DNA of 33,333 nt from Lachnospiraceae bacterium. GTDB lineage: Bacteria; Bacillota; Clostridia; Lachnospirales; Lachnospiraceae. Each line of letters starts with the position of its first letter. The first letter of the stretch is position 1. The DNA is taken from assembly GCA_024695205.1 (NCBI GenBank), contig JAILIQ010000132.1, forward strand, positions 1 to 33,333, in the 5' to 3' direction. Below are positions 29,761-33,333 of this stretch, one piece after another. Under the pieces are notes generated by a model. The model did no database searches and had not been told where the DNA came from. It saw only the letters and a list, made by a program, of their open reading frames with translations. The position numbers and the translations under genes are program-made.

Positions 29761-31296
29761 TTATTCGGTATAGCCTATCGAAAGGATCGTAAAACTCTTA
29801 TCCTCGCTTCCTTCGGCCATCTTTATCTCCATAGTATGCTCAGCCGCTTCCTGTTCATCAAGTACCAGCGCAACATTGCAGTTATTCCACGAACCGTCCT
29901 TTCGACCGTCTATGGTATCCACAAGCTTACCGTCATATTTAATCTTGACAGGTTCGCCGTCGATATACACCGCAATGCTTCCGAAACCTGCATCCGTCGA
30001 GGTCTTAAAGTTGATCAGGATATTCTTGCACTTTACCTTCAGTTTGAGCGGGATATTCTCATCCCCTGCTTTATGGCAGAAATTATTCGGAAATGAAACG
30101 GCTTTTGTAAAGTACATTGTAACTACCTTATCATCCGTAGATCCAAAGCTGCCGGGGTCGAGGCCTTCCACGGTATTTAATGCGTCTACCGTGACAAGGT
30201 TCATGAAATCCCTGCCCTTTACCGCTTCCTCAGGTATTTCCTTCGGCACGTTGGGCTCAGCCTCGTCAACCGTTTTCAGCAGGTTCATGAGACAGTTTTT
30301 CATGAGCGTATGTCCGTATGATGCGGGATGATACTCGTCGTAAAAATACATCGATTCGTCTATTCTCGCAGTCTTGCTGTTTAAGGATTTAAATACGGCA
30401 TTACGCACGCTTACCAGCGGCACAAGATAATTCTTGGCAATCGGCAGGTATACATCCTGCGTATTCCAGTTTCCCTTCGAGACCGAACACAGACTGATGA
30501 CAGCACATTCCTCATTTGCCGTAAGCGCTTCGCAGATAAGGCTCTCATAAGCTCTGCCGCTTGTTACTTCGTTCCAGTCATTGACGGCAAATTCGATTAT
30601 AAGCAGGTCGGGAACGGCCCCGAGAAGATCAAGCACGTCCTGCTTATATCTCATGATGCCAAGAGACGAAGGCGTTCCCGACAATCCGGCATCTACAAAA
30701 TGTACCGTATCGGAGCCTTCCGGAGCATATGTTTTTTTAAGATCTTCGGCAAACAGATAAGCATATCCCTTATCGTTGACCGAAGCACCTGCTCCCTCAG
30801 TAACCGAACCTCCCAGGGCCGCAACAAAAACATCCTGTCCGGCTCTCAGCTTTTCGATCACCTTCTTGAGCCTGTAATTGTTTCCTGTAAATACCAGCGA
30901 TTTCTCAACAGCCTCGGCATATATCTCCTGCGGGCTTGCGGTAACTTCATTCGAAGCTGCATCTCCCTGTCCGGTGCCGGTCGGAGCGGCCGTAGGCTCA
31001 GCTACCTCAGGTACGGGTGTTGCGGTTGCTTCAGGCTCAGGTACGGCTGTCGCAGCCGGTGTTGATGCTACTTCTGAATCTGACGTCAGGCCATTCGTAT
31101 TATCGTTAGTCATTTCGTTAACCTTTCCGTTGTCTGCGGTTTCCCCGCTTTTACCCGCACATCCCGTCAGATTCAGCATCAGGGCAAACACAAGCCCCGT
31201 TGCCACCGCCTTTGCGTATATTCCCTTTTTTGCCCGTACAGGATCACCTGCGGGCTTTTTTGAAATCCCATGGTTCTTCTTTATCTCCCAGGACAT
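29761..31296 (-). CDS. SGNH/GDSL hydrolase lipoprotein, probable carbohydrate esterase
   Basis: A 511-residue protein. The N-region is long (about 30 residues, basic) before a hydrophobic stretch and lipobox LNLTGC with Cys46. Residues 50-125 are a Thr/Pro/Ala/Glu-rich linker with repeated ATPVPE-type units. The SGNH domain (about 135-350) shows block I GGSVTEG (Ser164), block II with Gly in GLSGTPSS, block III EFAVND (Asn239) and block V DEYHP (Asp320, His323), a full catalytic set. A C-terminal beta-sandwich-like domain (about 375-511) follows. It should act outside the cell; deacetylation of xylan or another glycan is likely but not shown. ATG at 31296 with GGAGG about ten bases upstream. 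It lies 38 bp after the GH5-like gene. Confidence 0.88.
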   Translation of the reverse strand: MSWEIKKNHGISKKPAGDPVRAKKGIYAKAVATGLVFALMLNLTGCAGKSGETADNGKVNEMTNDNTNGLTSDSEVASTPAATAVPEPEATATPVPEVAEPTAAPTGTGQGDAASNEVTASPQEIYAEAVEKSLVFTGNNYRLKKVIEKLRAGQDVFVAALGGSVTEGAGASVNDKGYAYLFAEDLKKTYAPEGSDTVHFVDAGLSGTPSSLGIMRYKQDVLDLLGAVPDLLIIEFAVNDWNEVTSGRAYESLICEALTANEECAVISLCSVSKGNWNTQDVYLPIAKNYLVPLVSVRNAVFKSLNSKTARIDESMYFYDEYHPASYGHTLMKNCLMNLLKTVDEAEPNVPKEIPEEAVKGRDFMNLVTVDALNTVEGLDPGSFGSTDDKVVTMYFTKAVSFPNNFCHKAGDENIPLKLKVKCKNILINFKTSTDAGFGSIAVYIDGEPVKIKYDGKLVDTIDGRKDGSWNNCNVALVLDEQEAAEHTMEIKMAEGSEDKSFTILSIGYTE

Positions 31297-31334
31297 ATCG
31301 TCAATCCTCCGAATAAATCTATATATACTGTCTT

Positions 31335-32384
31335 TTACAGATATTTTACCAGTTCGTCCCTTACGGACGCATACTCCTCATCCGCAATACCGAAGCTCAT
31401 ACCCTTATAGGTCCATACCGCACGAGCTATACCGTGTTTTTCAAAGGTCATATTGATAGTCTTGAACCATTTTAAAGCTTCGTGCGGATCGGCATTGTGA
31501 ACCACCCCGTATTCGCCGCAGTACAGATATTTGTCTCTGTCGGCAGCTATCTGAACGACTTTTTTTAGTCTGTCCTCGAAATAATTCGAATCAAGCATCT
31601 CATTATCATCACGTTCAACATCCGTAAATCCCGTGATCCTTCCGAACAGCTTTATCGTCATCTCCTTGTATTCCTTGTAGGTGTGTTCAAAGGAATACCT
31701 GAAATCCTCCGGCATTCCCTGAAGCCACTTGGCGCCCTGATGCGTAAAAACATGAGGTCCGTTAAAATGGAAGGTATAGGCGATCCTCCGGTCAGTCAGA
31801 TTGGGCAGTTCTCCTACCGTAGTACAACTGTTATAACTGCAGCCGCCGAAGATGATCAGCGTAAAAGGAGCATGATACCTGATCCTGAGCACACTGTGTT
31901 TTATTATATTATTCCAGGCCAGTGAATACTCCTTTTCGGTGACATCGCTCAGGAGTTCAAATGCTACACTGCTGCTGTATTTGCCGAAACGTGCGGCTAT
32001 CTTTTCCCACAGCTCGTAAAACTTTTCCTGTAACAGCTCGTTATAGAAGAAGCCTGTGTTCTCCTCAATATCAAAAAATGCGAATCCGTCAACCTTGTTA
32101 AGATCGAGGATTATGTTCAGTCCGCAGTTTCTTGACTGTTCGATCGCCTTCTCAACATAATTGAAGCCGGACTCTTTAAAATTCCCGTTCCTGTCGACAA
32201 AAAGGGCATAATCGATAGGAAGCCGCACATGATCACAGCCCCATTGCTTTATGATATTAAGGTCATGTTCGGTAATATAGGTTTCATAATGCTCTTTGCT
32301 CGTATCCTCATTCTGTGAGAACCAGCCGCCGAGATTAATCCCCTTTTCAAACCCTGTCAGACGTTTTAATTGCAGATCACCCAT
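31335..32384 (-). CDS. GH5-like protein with substituted catalytic residues
   Basis: A 349-residue GH5-type barrel without a signal peptide. Family motifs are clear: GINLGGWFS, CDHVRLPID (Arg54), YTFHFNGPHVFTHQGAKW (His205), CGEYGVV (nucleophile Glu291) and AVWTYKG. Three of the normally invariant residues differ: the LDLH histidine is Asn96 (LDLN), the Asn-Glu acid/base pair is Ser146-Asp147 (FELLSDV, usually FELLNE), and the HFY tyrosine is Asn208. These were checked on the DNA. It may be a non-hydrolytic binding or sensing protein, or a slow or altered enzyme. ATG at 32384 with AGAAGGG. It follows the ferredoxin oxidoreductase terminator and starts the esterase-GH30 group. It resembles GH5_37-type endoglucanases, which lack export signals in several rumen bacteria (family knowledge, from memory). 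Confidence 0.85.
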   Translation of the reverse strand: MGDLQLKRLTGFEKGINLGGWFSQNEDTSKEHYETYITEHDLNIIKQWGCDHVRLPIDYALFVDRNGNFKESGFNYVEKAIEQSRNCGLNIILDLNKVDGFAFFDIEENTGFFYNELLQEKFYELWEKIAARFGKYSSSVAFELLSDVTEKEYSLAWNNIIKHSVLRIRYHAPFTLIIFGGCSYNSCTTVGELPNLTDRRIAYTFHFNGPHVFTHQGAKWLQGMPEDFRYSFEHTYKEYKEMTIKLFGRITGFTDVERDDNEMLDSNYFEDRLKKVVQIAADRDKYLYCGEYGVVHNADPHEALKWFKTINMTFEKHGIARAVWTYKGMSFGIADEEYASVRDELVKYL

Positions 32385-32493
32385 ACAAAACCCTTCTTAC
32401 ATTCCCATTAGACACTTTGCCTCTCGCCGGAAGAAAGTTAAAAAGAACCGATCAGGTCTTAAACTTTCCCATATAAAACAATATCACAAAGCA

Positions 32494-32537
32494 GAAAAAA
32501 CAACAAGCCCCGGCGGATTTTTTTCACCCACCGGGGC
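32494..32537 (-). terminator. Strong rho-independent terminator of the oxidoreductase gene
   Basis: GCCCCGG (32507-32513) and CCGGGGC (32531-32537) are perfect 7-bp arms that extend inwards with two more pairs past a mismatch. On the minus strand they are followed by TTGTTGTTTTTT. It lies 25 bp beyond the stop at 32562. Confidence 0.88.
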
Positions 32538-32561
32538 ATTATCGTTTATTGTATCATTAAA

Positions 32562-33333
32562 TTATTTGTAGAGTTCAACGAGCTTCTCAAGATGAGCAAA
32601 TCTGGCCTTTGCAGCCTCTTCTGACTCCTTGAAGAGCTTCTCTGCTCTCTCGGGGAACTTAACCTTAAGTGAGGTGTAACGTGTCTCATTGTTAAGGAAT
32701 GCCTGGTAGGTCTCATCACCAGCCTTGCTGGTAAGGGTGAAGGGATTCTTGCCCTCAGCCTTAAGAGCGGGATTGAATGAGAACAGATTCCAGTATCCTG
32801 CTGCAACAGCCTTCTTCATCTCATCCTGGCAGTGGTTCATGCCGCCCTTAACTCCGTGGAGCTCGCAAGGTGCGTAGCCGATGATGAGTGAAGGTCCGTT
32901 GTAAGCTTCAGCCTCGGTAAGAACCTTGACTGCCTGAGCAGGGTTGGCGCCGAGAGCGATCTGTGCAACATATACGTAGCCATAGCTCATAGCGATCTCA
33001 GCAAGAGACTTCTTGCCGATCTCCTTACCTGCTGCTGCAAACTGGCAAACCTCACCGATGTTGGAAGCCTTCGAAGCCTGTCCGCCGGTGTTCGAGTACA
33101 TCTCGGTATCGAATACCATAACGTTGACATTCTCGCCGGAAGCAAGAACATGATCGAGTCCGCCGAAGCCGATATCGTATGCCCATCCGTCGCCGCCGAA
33201 GATCCATACGGACTTCTTTGACAGATACTGCTTCTTCTCAAGAACCTCAGCTGCAAGAGGATTCTTCTTTGCAACCTTCTCGAGCTCTGCAACGAGTGCT
33301 GAAGCTGCTGCGGGATTCTCCTTGGTGCTGTCC
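32562..33333 (-). CDS. nifJ: Pyruvate:ferredoxin (flavodoxin) oxidoreductase, C-terminal part
   Basis: The last 256 codons of the enzyme; the gene continues beyond the right edge. The frame is open from the window end (DSTKENPAAASALVAELEK...) to the stop. The thiamine diphosphate site is clear: GGDGWAYDIGFGGLDHVLAS, then MVFDTEMYSNTGGQASK with the conserved NTGGQ. The enzyme converts pyruvate and CoA to acetyl-CoA and CO2 with reduced ferredoxin, the central catabolic step in anaerobic Firmicutes, in the cytoplasm. The ATG at 33119 is internal and not the start. Codon use is strongly biased (CTT, GGC, AAG, few rare codons), consistent with very high expression, and differs from the neighbouring genes. 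It is ended by a strong terminator. Confidence 0.96.
   Translation of the reverse strand, partial: DSTKENPAAASALVAELEKVAKKNPLAAEVLEKKQYLSKKSVWIFGGDGWAYDIGFGGLDHVLASGENVNVMVFDTEMYSNTGGQASKASNIGEVCQFAAAGKEIGKKSLAEIAMSYGYVYVAQIALGANPAQAVKVLTEAEAYNGPSLIIGYAPCELHGVKGGMNHCQDEMKKAVAAGYWNLFSFNPALKAEGKNPFTLTSKAGDETYQAFLNNETRYTSLKVKFPERAEKLFKESEEAAKARFAHLEKLVELYK

Overview
The window looks like chromosomal DNA of a plant-fibre-degrading anaerobic Firmicute, most likely a Lachnospiraceae member of the Butyrivibrio/Roseburia type. The reasons are the mixed set of glycoside hydrolases (families 43, 30 and a GH5 relative), two LplB/LplC-type sugar importers without their own ATPase, a DUF5696/YIP1/NHL membrane gene set, pyruvate:ferredoxin oxidoreductase, a MetA-type homoserine acyltransferase, strong AGGAGG ribosome binding sites, and sigma-A promoters close to consensus. 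The genus is an inference; no rRNA gene is present. No tRNA, rRNA, CRISPR array, insertion sequence or phage gene was seen.

Layout. Positions 1-1372 (minus) hold the start of an ABC-transporter ATPase under a consensus promoter with a large dyad operator, and a DUF362 protein with two 4Fe-4S motifs. From 1504 to 5338 (plus) lies a PadR regulator with a perfect palindrome over its own promoter, a HAAS/DUF1700 membrane protein, a DUF4097 repeat protein and a membrane HD-GYP cyclic-di-GMP phosphodiesterase. Everything from 5441 to the right end is on the minus strand. Reading in the direction of transcription from the right, the genes are: the C-terminal third of pyruvate:ferredoxin oxidoreductase with a strong terminator; a GH5-like protein with altered catalytic residues; an SGNH esterase-like lipoprotein; a PAP2 phosphatase; a GH30 lipoprotein; an Ldh-family oxidoreductase; a DAHP synthase; then a nine-gene glycan-uptake locus (24022 to 10262); and finally a GH43 enzyme, two tandem U32-like proteins and MetA.

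The nine-gene locus is the most distinctive region. It contains a 997-residue membrane-anchored solute-binding protein with duplicated beta-sandwich domains, a first permease pair, an NHL-propeller/TPR membrane protein, a YIP1 protein, a membrane-anchored DUF5696 protein, a second permease pair, and a conventional lipoprotein solute-binding protein with its own promoter. It encodes no ATPase, so a shared MsmX/UgpC-type ATPase elsewhere in the genome is assumed. With the flanking hydrolases it reads as a glycan capture, trimming and import region: GH30 and the esterase act outside as lipoproteins, the importers bring in oligosaccharides, and GH43 (no signal peptide) finishes them in the cytoplasm. 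The substrate, xylan or arabinoxylan, is inferred from the hydrolase families only.

Several non-coding structures are not explained by the genes: a 36-bp dyad at 113-148, the PadR palindrome at 1511-1537, paired TCACATGT sites at the solute-binding-protein promoter, a perfect hairpin inside the importer operon, a three-copy 38-bp hairpin repeat running into a stop codon near 25561, and a branched RNA-like structure at 29649-29718.
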